Source: Arthrobacter sp. efr-133-TYG-118 (GTDB lineage: Bacteria; Actinomycetota; Actinomycetes; Actinomycetales; Micrococcaceae). Taken from it: 64,000 nucleotides of DNA. Shown one piece after another: positions 1 to 9,372 of the stretch; the stretch's first letter is position 1, and each line of letters opens with the position of its first letter. Where the stretch lies: NCBI RefSeq assembly GCF_030209755.1, contig NZ_JARVRH010000035.1:1-64000 (forward strand). Direction: 5' to 3'. The notes beneath the pieces are model-generated. The model was not told the origin of the DNA. It saw nothing but the letters and a program-made list of their open reading frames with translations, and ran no database searches. The translations under genes were made by a program, and so were the position numbers.

Positions 1-47
1 GACTCTTAATCAATGGGTTCCGGGTTCAAGTCCCGGGGGGTGCACCA
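1..47 (+). tRNA. tRNA-Lys (CTT), 3' part only
   Basis: This is the 3' end of a tRNA cut by the window edge. The anticodon loop ctcttaa (3-9) carries anticodon CTT, read as lysine. It is followed by the 3' side of the anticodon stem (10-14), a T-arm with stem ccggg/cccgg (20-24 and 32-36) around loop ttcaagt, a 3' acceptor strand (37-43), discriminator A and an encoded CCA at 45-47. The 5' half lies outside the window. Confidence 0.9.
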
Positions 48-53
48 AAGGGA

Positions 54-93
54 AGATCCCTGGATGGCTGAATGGCTGTCCAGGGATCTTTTT
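54..93 (+). terminator. Rho-independent terminator after tRNA-Lys
   Basis: A perfect 11-bp stem, agatccctgga (54-64) pairing with tccagggatct (79-89), has a 14-nt loop and is followed by a run of five T. It begins seven bases after the tRNA CCA and most likely ends the tRNA-Lys transcript. Confidence 0.85.
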
Positions 94-164
94 GCTTTTC
101 TGCCCGATTCGCCGCGGGCCGAGCTTCGCACGGGACCGAATTTCACCGGACCGGCTGCGGAAGC

Positions 165-653
165 CTAGTTGGAGGCTTCGCCCGGCGCCGCGCCCGAATC
201 CGCTCCGGCCACAATGTCATGTACGACTGCCGAGGAATGATTGTTCGCCAGTTCGCGTACCAGCGCCTGGAGCTCCCGCCGCAGTTTGGCAGTGTCCACG
301 GGCACAGGTGCAAGCACTTCCCGTTCCAACTGCGTGGCGAGCCCGAGGGTGTGCTCCCCCGCCTCGGTCAAAGTGACCACTTGGCTCCGGCGGTCGGACA
401 CGCTGCGGGCGCGGCTGACGTGGCCGTGGGCCTCCAGCCTGGTGAGCGTCTTCCCCATTGTCTGCGCCTGGACCCGGACGATCTGCGCGAGCATCGACTG
501 GGTGGTCGGTCCTTTGACGGCGAGTACTTCCATAACAATGACCCCGGCATGGGTCAGCTCCATACCGCGCAGTTTCTCGTTCCAGGCATGCTCCACGAGT
601 CGCGCGGCCGTGGAGAGCAGGCGCCCGGTGGGCCACCGTTCCATATCAGGCAT
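165..653 (-). CDS. MarR family transcriptional regulator
   Basis: A 162-aa MarR-type winged-helix regulator. The reading frame extends further upstream, but that would overlap the divergent bcp gene. The ATG at 653 fits best because a TATACT box ends 7 nt before it, with CTGAAC 16 nt further upstream, which suggests a leaderless transcript. The helix-turn-helix region TTQSMLAQIV...TMGKTLTRLEAHG is followed by a wing (SVSDRRSQVVTLTEAG), both typical of MarR. The C-terminal helix would form the dimer interface. It is divergent from bcp, so control of that peroxidase gene is plausible but not shown. No ligand can be predicted. Confidence 0.85.
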   Translation of the reverse strand: MPDMERWPTGRLLSTAARLVEHAWNEKLRGMELTHAGVIVMEVLAVKGPTTQSMLAQIVRVQAQTMGKTLTRLEAHGHVSRARSVSDRRSQVVTLTEAGEHTLGLATQLEREVLAPVPVDTAKLRRELQALVRELANNHSSAVVHDIVAGADSGAAPGEASN

Positions 654-761
654 AAGGGCCAGTATATAGACCGCTGCGGGCGGTTCAGGCCCGGGTTCAA
701 TTCGTGAAGTGCCCAGCCCGTCACTAAGCTGAGTGATCGCGAACGATAGCAAGGAGCACAA

Positions 762-1235
762 ATGGCTGAACGACTCATTCCAGGCGACACTGCCCCGGAC
801 TTCACCCTCAAGGACCACACGGGACGCGAGGTGAGCCTAGCCTCGCACCGCGGCCGCAATACAGTCATCTACTTCTACCCCGCGGCTTCCACGCCGGCAT
901 GCGCCAAGCAGGCCTGCGACTTCCGCGATTCCCTCGCAACCCTTCAGGCTGCCGGTTACGACGTCCTTGGCATCTCTCCGGACACCGTGAAGGACCTGGA
1001 AAAATTTGCGGCCGAAGAATCACTGACCTTTCCCCTGCTGTCCGACGAAGGGCACCACGTGGCCGACGCCTATGCGGCTTGGGGCGAGAAGAGGAACTAC
1101 GGGCGCACCTACCAAGGGTTGATCCGCTCAACGATCGTGGTGGACCCCGACGGCAAGGTCGCCGTGGCCCAATACAACGTGCGCGCCACCGGCCATGTCG
1201 CCAAACTCCGCAGGGACCTCAAACTCGACAAGTAG
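762..1235 (+). CDS. bcp: Thioredoxin-dependent thiol peroxidase (Bcp/PrxQ)
   Basis: A 157-aa peroxiredoxin of the BCP/PrxQ family, which reduces hydrogen peroxide and alkyl hydroperoxides using thioredoxin in the cytoplasm. The peroxidatic cysteine C47 sits in YPAASTPACAKQAC, with the probable resolving cysteine C52 five residues on. The usual motif is TPGC, here TPAC. The N-terminal GDTAPDFTLKD and full length match the family. AAGGAG lies just upstream of the ATG. It is divergent from a MarR regulator that may control it. Confidence 0.93.
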   Translation: MAERLIPGDTAPDFTLKDHTGREVSLASHRGRNTVIYFYPAASTPACAKQACDFRDSLATLQAAGYDVLGISPDTVKDLEKFAAEESLTFPLLSDEGHHVADAYAAWGEKRNYGRTYQGLIRSTIVVDPDGKVAVAQYNVRATGHVAKLRRDLKLDK

Positions 1236-1353
1236 CCACCGCACGGCGGCATGGGCGGGGCTGCAACGGCTGGCGCAAAACCGCGGGTACAATGGAGGCC
1301 GGTATATGGCCGGAGCGGGAATCCGTGGATCCCGGTCCGGGTACCAAACACCA

Positions 1354-1435
1354 GCGCGAGTGGTGAAATTGGCAGACACGCAGGATTTAGGTTCCTGTGC
1401 CTTCGGGCGTGGGGGTTCAAGTCCCCCCTTGCGCA
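1354..1435 (+). tRNA. tRNA-Leu (TAG)
   Basis: The acceptor strands gcgcgag (1354-1360) and cttgcgc (1428-1434) pair. The anticodon stem cagga/tcctg (1381-1385 and 1393-1397) closes loop tttaggt with anticodon TAG at 1388-1390. There is a long class II variable arm (around tgccttcgggcgt) and a T-arm gggggttcaagtccccc. These mark a leucine tRNA. CCA is not encoded. Confidence 0.95.
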
Positions 1436-1440
1436 CATTC

Positions 1441-1475
1441 AGGAAGTGCCCCGGTCCTTGGCCGGGGCACTTCCT
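1441..1475 (+). terminator. Hairpin terminator after tRNA-Leu
   Basis: A 14-bp perfect stem, aggaagtgccccgg (1441-1454) with ccggggcacttcct (1462-1475), begins six bases after the tRNA. Only a weak T run (gtttc) follows, so it is a strong hairpin with a poor U-tract, common in high-GC actinobacteria. Confidence 0.75.
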
Positions 1476-1568
1476 GTTTCCAGCCGGGACTCAGGGCCCT
1501 GAACTAGACTGGGCTGCGGTCCGGCTGCCGCGGGCCCCAGCCCGTCCAACTGCCTTGAGGGGACAAGA

Positions 1569-3236
1569 GTGGTAAGCAGCAAGCTTCGCCGAGTCACGCT
1601 ACAAATCGGCGCAGGCCTTCTGGCCGTGGCCTTGACCTCGTGCACGGTAAGTCCCGGACCGGCACCGTCGACATCGGCTGCGGGCAGCGCTTCGGCAGAG
1701 CCAAGCAAGACCTTCAACTTTGGCACCCCGTCGATGCCGCTTGGGCTCGATCCCGCCGTGACGAACGACTCCGAGTCGTATCGCATCACCCGGCAAGTGA
1801 TGGAAGGCCTCGTAGGGGTCGACGCGTCCACCGGCCAACCAACTCCCCTCCTTGCCACCTCTTGGTCGCAAGGGAATGACGGACTTAGCTACGACTTTAA
1901 GTTGCGGTCGAAAGTCACCTTCCACGATGGAACCGTCTTTGACGCCGCGGCCGTCTGCAGCAACTTCAACCGTTGGTACAACTTCCCCGCGACCGTGCGC
2001 CAGCAGGCACCGGGCATCGCATTCAAGAGCGTCTTCAAATCCTTCTCGGACGACGCTTCGCTTTCGCTCTTCAAGAACTGCAAGGTTGTAGCTCCCGACC
2101 ACGTCCAAATCAACCTGGCCAAGCCCTTCACGGGCTTCCTTCAGGCGTTGACGCTGCCGGCGTTCGCGATGTCATCGCCGAAAGCAATGGCCGACGGCAA
2201 GGCCGACGTCCTGGACAAGAAACTGTCAGGACAACCGGCGTCGGCCTACGCCTCCCACCCGGTGGGCACGGGCCCTTACGTTTTCTCCTCATGGAGCCAA
2301 AACCGCATCACACTCACGAGCTACAAGGGCTACTGGGGCGACCGCGGCGAGATAGCCACGGTCAACTTCATTCCGTTCGACTATCCGCAGGCCCGGCTCC
2401 AGGCCCTGCTCGCAGGAACCATCGACGGATACGACCTTGTCACCGCCGGCACCTTCGACCAACTGGTCAAGAAAGGCATGCAGATCGTCCAACGGGATCC
2501 GTTCTCCGTGATGTACCTGGGGATGAACGAGTCGGTGGCGCCCCTCCAGAATCTTGGGGTGCGCCAGGCAATCGAAATGGCCATCGACAAAGACACCCTC
2601 ATCCACAAGTTCTTCATCGACAACACGTCACCGGCGACCCAGTTCGTTCCCCCCAAGCTGAGCGGCTTCAACAACAACGCACCGTCCTTGGGATACGACC
2701 CGGACAAGGCCAAGCAACTGCTCGCCAAGTCCGGCTACAAAGGCGAGGAACTCAAGTTCTACTACCCGCTCAATGTCACGCGCGCCTACCTTCCCACCCC
2801 GGAGAAGATCTACGCGGAGATCAGCGCGGAGCTCACCGCCATCGGACTGAACATCAAGCCGGTACCCGTGAATTGGGACGACGGTTACCTCCAGAAGGTC
2901 CAATCCCCCGGTGACCATGCGCTCCATTTGCTCGGCTGGAATGGCGCCTACTCGGACCCGGACAACTTCGTGGGCACGCTCTTCGGTGAAAACAACGGGG
3001 AGTTCGGCTACAGCGATCCACAGGTGTTCTCAAAGATCGATCGGGCCCGGGGACTCCCCGACGGCGCTGACCGCAACTCCCAGTACCAGACCATCAATGC
3101 CCAGATCGCTGCGACCGTCCCGGCAGTACCCATCGCCTTCCCCATCTCGGCTTTGGCCCTTTCCGACCGGGTCGAGAAGTACCCCGCGTCGCCTGTCTTA
3201 AACGAAGTTTTTACAAACGTTCGCCTGAAGTCTTGA
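1569..3236 (+). CDS. ABC transporter substrate-binding lipoprotein, peptide/nickel family 5
   Basis: A 555-aa extracellular solute-binding protein of the SBP_bac_5 (oligopeptide/dipeptide/nickel) class. The GTG start follows a gagggg ribosome site. The N terminus is a lipoprotein signal with lipobox LTSC and lipidated C25. The body has family hallmarks: a mature N-terminal region with PLGLDPAVTNDSESYRI, the LATSW...YDFKLRSKVTFHDGT segment, and VGTGPYVFSSW. Family members deliver peptides or similar solutes to a permease, but no permease or ATPase gene is adjacent. It is therefore an orphan binding protein whose partner is encoded elsewhere or which acts as a sensor. The substrate is unknown. 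Confidence 0.9.
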   Translation: MVSSKLRRVTLQIGAGLLAVALTSCTVSPGPAPSTSAAGSASAEPSKTFNFGTPSMPLGLDPAVTNDSESYRITRQVMEGLVGVDASTGQPTPLLATSWSQGNDGLSYDFKLRSKVTFHDGTVFDAAAVCSNFNRWYNFPATVRQQAPGIAFKSVFKSFSDDASLSLFKNCKVVAPDHVQINLAKPFTGFLQALTLPAFAMSSPKAMADGKADVLDKKLSGQPASAYASHPVGTGPYVFSSWSQNRITLTSYKGYWGDRGEIATVNFIPFDYPQARLQALLAGTIDGYDLVTAGTFDQLVKKGMQIVQRDPFSVMYLGMNESVAPLQNLGVRQAIEMAIDKDTLIHKFFIDNTSPATQFVPPKLSGFNNNAPSLGYDPDKAKQLLAKSGYKGEELKFYYPLNVTRAYLPTPEKIYAEISAELTAIGLNIKPVPVNWDDGYLQKVQSPGDHALHLLGWNGAYSDPDNFVGTLFGENNGEFGYSDPQVFSKIDRARGLPDGADRNSQYQTINAQIAATVPAVPIAFPISALALSDRVEKYPASPVLNEVFTNVRLKS

Positions 3237-3315
3237 CGTCCCGCCGCAATTTCAGTTATGTGCCCACGCGGGGATATTCTGTGACAGCCAGTGCCGCCGC
3301 TATCGGAGATAGATC

Positions 3316-4821
3316 GTGACCTTCATTTCCAAGACACACCACGCTGACGTCGTCCTTATTGGGGGCGGAATCATGAGCGCAACCCTGGGTGCGTTCATCA
3401 AGCAACTCGAACCCAGCTGGACCATCTCCCTCTTTGAGCGACTCGACGAAGCCGGCCTGGAAAGCTCCGGACCGTGGAACAACGCGGGAACCGGGCACGC
3501 AGCGCTCTGTGAGCTTAATTACTCGCCTGCAGCGAAGGACGGCTCCGTTGACCCGTCCAAGGCCCTCCACATCAACGAGCAATTCCAGCTTTCCCGGCAG
3601 TTCTGGTCCCACCTCGTGGACAACAAGTTGATCGGCTCCCCCAAGGGCTTCATCAACACCGTTCCGCATATGAGCTTCGTCATCGGCGACAAGCACGCAG
3701 ACTTCCTCAAGACCCGCTACGAGGCGCTCAAACCCAACACGCTCTTCCGCAGCATGGAATACACGGAAGACCAGGAACAGATCGCCAAGTGGGCTCCGTT
3801 GATCGTCAAGGGCCGCGACGCCAAGCAGCGCGTTGCCGCCACCCGCGCCGCGGAAGGCACCGACGTCGACTTCGGCGCCCTGACCCGCGAACTGACCGGC
3901 TACCTCGCTGCCAACGGCGTTGAAGTCAACTATGGCCACGACGTCACCAATGTGAGCAAAGCCTCCGACGGCGGCTGGGACCTTTCGCTCAAGCACCCCG
4001 CTTCCGGTGAACACGGCCAGATCCACGCCAAGTTCGTCTTCGTCGGCGCCGGCGGCGGAGCACTCCACCTGCTCCAGGCCTCGGGCATCCCGGAAAGCAA
4101 GGGCTACGGTGGTTTCCCGGTATCCGGGCAGTTCTTCCGCTGCACCGACGAGGCCATTGCCGGCCAGCACAGCGCCAAGGTTTACGGCCAGGCCTCCGTG
4201 GGCGCCCCGCCCATGTCCGTGCCGCACCTTGATACCCGCTACGTTGGCGGCAAACGTTCCCTGCTTTTCGGCCCGTACGCCGGCTTCTCCACCAACTTCC
4301 TCAAGACGAGCAGCTACCTTGACCTGCCGCTGTCCATCCGCCCGAGCAACATCATCCCGATGCTGGCCGTGGCCAAGGACAACATGGACCTGACTGCGTA
4401 CCTGATCAAGGAAGTCGCCAAGCGCCACGATGCCAAAGTGGAGTCCCTCCGCGAGTACTACCCCCAGGCCGACGGCGGCAACTGGGAGCTCATCACCGCG
4501 GGCCAGCGGGTGCAGATCATTAAAAAGGACTCCAAGAAGGGTGGCGTGCTGCAGTTCGGCACCGAAGTCATCACGGCTCGTGACGGCTCCATCGGAGCAC
4601 TGCTTGGCGCCTCCCCCGGCGCTTCCACCGCAGTCCCGATCATGATCGAGATGCTCCAGCGGTCCTTCCCGAAGAACTTCAAGGGCTGGCAGTCCAAGCT
4701 CAAGGAAATGATGCCAGGCTACGGAGTCAAACTGAACGACAACCCGGAACTTTCGGCCGAGCTGGAAGCGAGCACTGCCCGCTCGCTCCAACTTGAGCCT
4801 GCCGACGCCGTTCAGCACTAG
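3316..4821 (+). CDS. mqo: Malate:quinone oxidoreductase
   Basis: A 501-aa FAD-dependent malate dehydrogenase (quinone), the membrane-associated TCA-cycle enzyme that oxidises malate to oxaloacetate and passes electrons to menaquinone. The N-terminal FAD fold reads ADVVLIGGGIMSATLGAFI, followed by the Mqo signature ESSGPWNNAGTGHAALCELN. Length matches the family (about 490-500 aa). The start is GTG with GGAG upstream. It is monocistronic by spacing (79 nt before, 64 nt after). A TATTCT box upstream of the start could be its -10. Confidence 0.95.
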   Translation: MTFISKTHHADVVLIGGGIMSATLGAFIKQLEPSWTISLFERLDEAGLESSGPWNNAGTGHAALCELNYSPAAKDGSVDPSKALHINEQFQLSRQFWSHLVDNKLIGSPKGFINTVPHMSFVIGDKHADFLKTRYEALKPNTLFRSMEYTEDQEQIAKWAPLIVKGRDAKQRVAATRAAEGTDVDFGALTRELTGYLAANGVEVNYGHDVTNVSKASDGGWDLSLKHPASGEHGQIHAKFVFVGAGGGALHLLQASGIPESKGYGGFPVSGQFFRCTDEAIAGQHSAKVYGQASVGAPPMSVPHLDTRYVGGKRSLLFGPYAGFSTNFLKTSSYLDLPLSIRPSNIIPMLAVAKDNMDLTAYLIKEVAKRHDAKVESLREYYPQADGGNWELITAGQRVQIIKKDSKKGGVLQFGTEVITARDGSIGALLGASPGASTAVPIMIEMLQRSFPKNFKGWQSKLKEMMPGYGVKLNDNPELSAELEASTARSLQLEPADAVQH

Positions 4822-4885
4822 CAACCGTCCAGGCTGCGGCCGGTTCGAGACAAGAAACAGACCGTAGATCCCAGGAGACAGCGCA

Positions 4886-7800
4886 ATGTTCCGTCTGGCA
4901 AAGCTTTCATTGGCGAACAGGGCACTGATCGCGCTGATCACCGTCTTCGCGGCGGTGTTCGGCGTGATCACCATGTCTTCCCTCAAACAGGAACTCATTC
5001 CCTCGATCGAGTTCCCGCAGATCTCAGTGATCACGGCCATGCCGGGCGCGTCCCCTGAAGTTGTCGACAAGCAACTCAGCCGCCCGCTCGAAGCAGCACT
5101 GAACAGCGTCGAGGGCCTGGAATCGACCACGTCCACGTCGCGGAACGGTGTTTCGCAGATCTCCATGGTGTTCGCGTACGGTTCGAACCTGGACCGTGCA
5201 CGCAACCAGATCGATCGCGCCATCTCCAACGCCAAGCGTGTCCTGCCGGCCGACGTCGAGCCCCGGTCTTTTGCCGGCAGCATCAGCGACTTCCCGATCG
5301 TGTACTTGGCGGTGTCTTCGGACAAGCCTCTCAGCGAGCTGAACACTGACCTGCAGCGCTTGAGCGTTCCCCGGCTCCAGAAACTGGACGGGGTCCGCAG
5401 CGCCGATGTGACAGGTGGTGCCACCCAGCACATCCTGATCCAGCCCAAAGCCCAGGCCATGGCCGCCAGCGGCGCCACGGTTCAGTCGCTCACGAATGCC
5501 CTCAAGAACAACGGGACGCTGGTCCCGGCCGGAACCATCGAGGACCAAGGCAAGACGCTTTCCCTGCAGATCGGCAGCCCGGTGGACTCCCTCGACGTCA
5601 TCAAGGGCTTGCCGCTCACGGGAGCGAAGGCCGGAACCACAATCAGCGGCGTTGCCGACGTGAGCATCCAGGACGACGCCGCAACTTCGATTACCCGGAC
5701 CAATGGGAAGCCGACACTGGCCCTGTCCATCACGAAGAAGCCCGACGGCGATACCGTCGCCATTTCGCACGCCGTCAAGGATTCCATTGCCCAGATGGAA
5801 GCCGAACTCGGCTCCAATGCGCACTTCACGCCGGTGTTCGACCAAGCCCCGTACATCGAAAAATCCATCAAGGACCTCACCACGGAGGGCCTTCTTGGAC
5901 TCGGCTTCGCGGTGGCAGTCATCCTCGTGTTCCTGATGTCCGTGCGCTCCACGCTCGTGACGGCGGTATCCATTCCGCTGTCTCTCCTGATTACGTTCAT
6001 CGGAATATCGGCGACCCACTACTCGCTCAACATCCTCACGCTCGGCGCGTTGACCATCGCGATCGGCCGGGTGGTGGACGACTCGATCGTCGTCATCGAG
6101 AACATCAAACGGCACCTCAGCTACGGCGAGCACAAGCTCACGGCGATCCTCAATTCCATCCGGGAAGTTGCCGGTGCCATCACGGCGTCCACCCTCACTA
6201 CAGTTGCCGTCTTCCTGCCGATCGCCTTTGTAGGCAACCTGGCGGGCGAACTGTTCAGGCCCTTCGCCCTGACGGTGACCATCGCCCTGTTGTCGTCGTT
6301 GCTCGTGTCCCTCACCATCGTTCCGGTGCTGGCGTACTGGTTCCTCAAGTCGCCGTCGCCGGCCTCCGCCGCGGAGGACGTGCGTGCCGCGGAAGACGCC
6401 CGAACCAAGGCACATGAGGCAGAGCAACGCAGCCGCCTGCAGCGCGGCTATCTGCCCATCCTGGTCAAAACCCAAAAGCACCCGGTCGTGACGATCGTCG
6501 CGGCAGTCCTCGTATTGGGTGGAACCGCAGCCATGTCCCCGCTGCTCGCCACGAACCTGCTTGGAGACTCCGGCCAGAACAGCATGACCGTGCGCCAGGT
6601 TCTTCCCGCCGGCACAAGCCTGGAACAGACCGGCGCCGCCGCCGCCCAGGTGGAATCGGTCCTCCGCGGGATCGACGGAATCAAGGACGTCCAGGTCACT
6701 TCGGGCAACGCCCAAACGGGATTCGCCGCGCTCACCTCAAGCGGTGCGTCCAACTCGACGTTCACCGTGGTGACGGACGATAAGGCTGACCAGCAGAAAC
6801 TTCAGGACACAGTGCGGTCCCGGCTCGCCAGCGCCTCGGCTCCCGGGAAGGTCACTGTTGGTGCACAGCAAGGCGGCCTGGGCACGTCTTCCAGCGTGGA
6901 CATCACCGTCAACGCCGCCAACTCGGCGGATCTCAAGACCGCAAGCGACGCCGTAGCGAAGGCCATGGACGGTGTGCCCGGGAGTGCCGAGGTAGCCACC
7001 AACCTGGATGTCAGCCAGTCGGTGGTCCAGGTAAAGGTTGACCGCGCCAAGGCGGTCGCCGCCGGGCTGAACGAAGAACAAGTCGCCGGCGTCCTGGCGT
7101 CGACGGTCAGTCCCATCCCCGCGGGCACTGTCCGTATCGACACCACGGACTTCCCGGTACAGATCGGCGAAGGCACGCACTTCAGCAGCATCGCCGATGT
7201 CAGGGGCATCAATCTCCCGACGCCGGCCGGGCCCGTTCCGCTGTCGAGCATCGCTTCCGTAGACCAAGTAGACACCCCGGTCTCCATCACCAGCAGCAAC
7301 GGCCAGCGGAGCGCGAAGGTGACCGTGACGCCGTCGGGCTCCAATCTTGGTGCCGTCAGCACGGCAGTCAGTGACCGGCTGGCCGCGGTGCAGCTGCCGG
7401 CAGGCGTTACCGCCACGATCGGCGGGGCCACGACGCAGCAGGCCGACTCGTTCCGGCAGCTCGGCCTCGCGCTCCTGGCCGCCGTCGCCATTGTCTATGT
7501 CATCATGGTGGCCGCGTTCAAGTCGCTCATCCAGCCCCTCATCCTGTTGGTGTCAGTGCCTTTTGCGGCGACTGGCGCCATCGCGTTGCTCCTGGTCACG
7601 GGCGTTCCGCTCGGACTGCCTTCCCTGATCGGCATGCTGATGTTGGTGGGAATCGTCGTGACCAATGCGATCGTCCTGATCGACCTCATCAACCAGTACC
7701 GCAAACCGCACGATGGCAGCCCCGGAATGAGCGTGGCGGACGCCATCACGCACGGCGCCCGGCAACGGCTGCGCCCGATCCTCATGACGGCGCTTGCTAC

Positions 7801-8110
7801 CGTATTCGCCCTGACGCCCATGGCTTTGGGCCTCACGGGAGGCGGCGGGTTCATTTCCAGGCCGCTCGCGATCGTGGTCATCGGCGGCCTTGTTTCGTCC
7901 ACGGCATTGACGCTCGTCCTTGTGCCTGTCCTCTACAAGCTGGTCGAAGGCCGGCGGGAGAAGAAGGCGCTACTCCAGGCACTCACGCAACGCCCCGACG
8001 TCGCGAAGGACGGCATCGCAGGCCACGGCGAGGGCGACCCCCTGGACTGGACCACCGGAATGATTCCCAGAGTCACCGGCCGCCGATCCGCCTCCAGCCC
8101 CGCCGAGTAG
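4886..8110 (+). CDS. RND family efflux transporter permease (HAE1/SwrC-like)
   Basis: A 1074-aa resistance-nodulation-division exporter. Following the family plan, it has TM1 near residues 12-30, a large extracytoplasmic loop, a TM2-6 block (about 335-490), a second extracytoplasmic loop and a C-terminal TM block (about 860-1040). The proton-relay motif GRVVDDSIVVIENIKR in TM4 is present with both aspartates. AGGAG precedes the ATG. In Gram-positive bacteria these pumps act without an outer-membrane channel, exporting lipopeptides, drugs or lipids. No adaptor or regulator gene is adjacent, so the substrate cannot be inferred. Confidence 0.92.
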   Translation: MFRLAKLSLANRALIALITVFAAVFGVITMSSLKQELIPSIEFPQISVITAMPGASPEVVDKQLSRPLEAALNSVEGLESTTSTSRNGVSQISMVFAYGSNLDRARNQIDRAISNAKRVLPADVEPRSFAGSISDFPIVYLAVSSDKPLSELNTDLQRLSVPRLQKLDGVRSADVTGGATQHILIQPKAQAMAASGATVQSLTNALKNNGTLVPAGTIEDQGKTLSLQIGSPVDSLDVIKGLPLTGAKAGTTISGVADVSIQDDAATSITRTNGKPTLALSITKKPDGDTVAISHAVKDSIAQMEAELGSNAHFTPVFDQAPYIEKSIKDLTTEGLLGLGFAVAVILVFLMSVRSTLVTAVSIPLSLLITFIGISATHYSLNILTLGALTIAIGRVVDDSIVVIENIKRHLSYGEHKLTAILNSIREVAGAITASTLTTVAVFLPIAFVGNLAGELFRPFALTVTIALLSSLLVSLTIVPVLAYWFLKSPSPASAAEDVRAAEDARTKAHEAEQRSRLQRGYLPILVKTQKHPVVTIVAAVLVLGGTAAMSPLLATNLLGDSGQNSMTVRQVLPAGTSLEQTGAAAAQVESVLRGIDGIKDVQVTSGNAQTGFAALTSSGASNSTFTVVTDDKADQQKLQDTVRSRLASASAPGKVTVGAQQGGLGTSSSVDITVNAANSADLKTASDAVAKAMDGVPGSAEVATNLDVSQSVVQVKVDRAKAVAAGLNEEQVAGVLASTVSPIPAGTVRIDTTDFPVQIGEGTHFSSIADVRGINLPTPAGPVPLSSIASVDQVDTPVSITSSNGQRSAKVTVTPSGSNLGAVSTAVSDRLAAVQLPAGVTATIGGATTQQADSFRQLGLALLAAVAIVYVIMVAAFKSLIQPLILLVSVPFAATGAIALLLVTGVPLGLPSLIGMLMLVGIVVTNAIVLIDLINQYRKPHDGSPGMSVADAITHGARQRLRPILMTALATVFALTPMALGLTGGGGFISRPLAIVVIGGLVSSTALTLVLVPVLYKLVEGRREKKALLQALTQRPDVAKDGIAGHGEGDPLDWTTGMIPRVTGRRSASSPAE

Positions 8111-8160
8111 CGCGACAAACACCGGGAACAAAATGATGCCGTACCCTGTTGCAGGCAGTG

Positions 8161-8180
8161 ATACATGCAAATGCATCTAT
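8161..8180. promoter_or_regulatory. Probable MarR operator upstream of the LLM oxidoreductase operon
   Basis: A 20-bp imperfect inverted repeat, atacatgca (8161-8169) - aa - tgcatctat (8172-8180), matches in 8 of 9 arm positions. It lies about 60 nt before the oxidoreductase start and just upstream of a GATAGACT stretch that could be the -10. The second gene of this operon is a MarR regulator, so autoregulation at this site is likely but inferred. Confidence 0.6.
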
Positions 8181-8238
8181 TTTGGGATAGACTGTTGGCA
8201 GAGCCCGGACACCAATCGGGCAGGCAGAAAGGCACATC

Positions 8239-9372
8239 ATGGAGATCGGCGTATTCAGCGTCAGCGACATCACAACTGACCCCACCACGGGCCACACCCC
8301 CACGGAGAACGAGCGCATCAAGGCCGCCGTGGCCATCGCCAAGAAGGTCGAAGAGATCGGCATGGACGTCTATGCGATCGGCGAGCACCACAACCGGCCC
8401 TTCTTCTCATCGTCCCCCACCACCACACTGGCGTACATCGCAGCGCAGACTGAGCGCATCACGCTGTCAACGTCCACCACGCTGATCACCACGAATGATC
8501 CCGTCAAGATCGCCGAAGACTTCGCGATGCTCCAGCACTTGGCGGATGGCCGCGTGGACCTCATCATGGGCCGCGGCAACACCGCTCCCGTCTACCCGTG
8601 GTTCGGCAAGAACATCCAGGACGGGATCGAACTCGCCGTGGAGAACTACTCCTTGCTGCGCCGCCTCTGGGACGAGGACACCGTCAATTGGAGCGGCAAG
8701 TACCGCACCCCCCTGCAGAACTTCACCTCCACGCCCCGCCCGCTCGACGGCGTCGCGCCCTTCGTCTGGCACGGCTCCATCCGCAGCCCGCAGATCGCGG
8801 AACTTGCCGCCTACTACGGCGACGGCTTCTTCGCCAACAACATCTTCTGGCCCAAGGAGCACTACCAGCAGCTGATCGGCCTCTACCGCGAACGCTATGA
8901 GCACTACGGCCACGGCAAAGCCGACCAGGCCATCGTGGGCCTCGGCGGGCAGTTCTTCATGCGTAAGAACTCCCAGGACGCCGTGAAGGAGTTCCGCCCC
9001 TACTTCGACAATGCACCGGTGTACGGCCACGGACCCTCGCTCGAGGACTTCACATCCCAGACGCCGCTGACCGTTGGCAGTCCGCAGGAAGTCATCGAAA
9101 AGACCCTGACTTTCCGCGAGTACTTCGGCGACTACCAGCGCCAGCTGTTCCTTGTGGACCATGCCGGACTGCCGCTCAAGACCGTCCTGGAGCAACTGGA
9201 CCTCTTTGGCGAAGAAGTCCTGCCGGTCCTGCGCAAGGAATTCGAGGACCGCAAGCCGGCCCATGTACCTGACGCACCCACCCATGCATCCCGGGTGGCG
9301 GCGTCCGTGATCGCCTCGGCCAGTGAGGCGGTTGCCGGTGCTGTCAGCGACGGCGCAGGGGGGAACCCGTGA
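8239..9372 (+). CDS. LLM class flavin-dependent oxidoreductase (luciferase-like)
   Basis: A 377-aa bacterial-luciferase-like monooxygenase, a TIM-barrel enzyme that uses reduced FMN. The N terminus MEIGVFSVSDITTDP, the segment IGEHHNRPFFSSSP and the run DLIMGRGNT...YPWFGK are typical of the subfamily often annotated as CE1758-type. The residues after about 345 form a low-complexity tail rich in A, S and V. The native substrate is unknown. It is the first gene of a two-gene operon: its TGA overlaps the GTG of the MarR gene by 4 nt. A palindromic operator candidate lies upstream. Confidence 0.88.
   Translation: MEIGVFSVSDITTDPTTGHTPTENERIKAAVAIAKKVEEIGMDVYAIGEHHNRPFFSSSPTTTLAYIAAQTERITLSTSTTLITTNDPVKIAEDFAMLQHLADGRVDLIMGRGNTAPVYPWFGKNIQDGIELAVENYSLLRRLWDEDTVNWSGKYRTPLQNFTSTPRPLDGVAPFVWHGSIRSPQIAELAAYYGDGFFANNIFWPKEHYQQLIGLYRERYEHYGHGKADQAIVGLGGQFFMRKNSQDAVKEFRPYFDNAPVYGHGPSLEDFTSQTPLTVGSPQEVIEKTLTFREYFGDYQRQLFLVDHAGLPLKTVLEQLDLFGEEVLPVLRKEFEDRKPAHVPDAPTHASRVAASVIASASEAVAGAVSDGAGGNP

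Noticed and set aside
1236..1353. Possible small gene between bcp and tRNA-Leu
   Set aside because: Frames here have no ribosome site or coding character; the stretch is probably the bcp 3' region and the tRNA promoter.
3256..5478. 740-aa open frame on the minus strand opposite mqo
   Set aside because: It covers mqo and the start of the RND gene, has no family motif, and is the usual long antisense frame of high-GC DNA. mqo is certain.
5024..6715. 563-aa open frame opposite the RND transporter
   Set aside because: No recognisable domain; the composition rich in R, G, D and H is typical of a shadow frame, while the plus strand encodes a complete RND protein.
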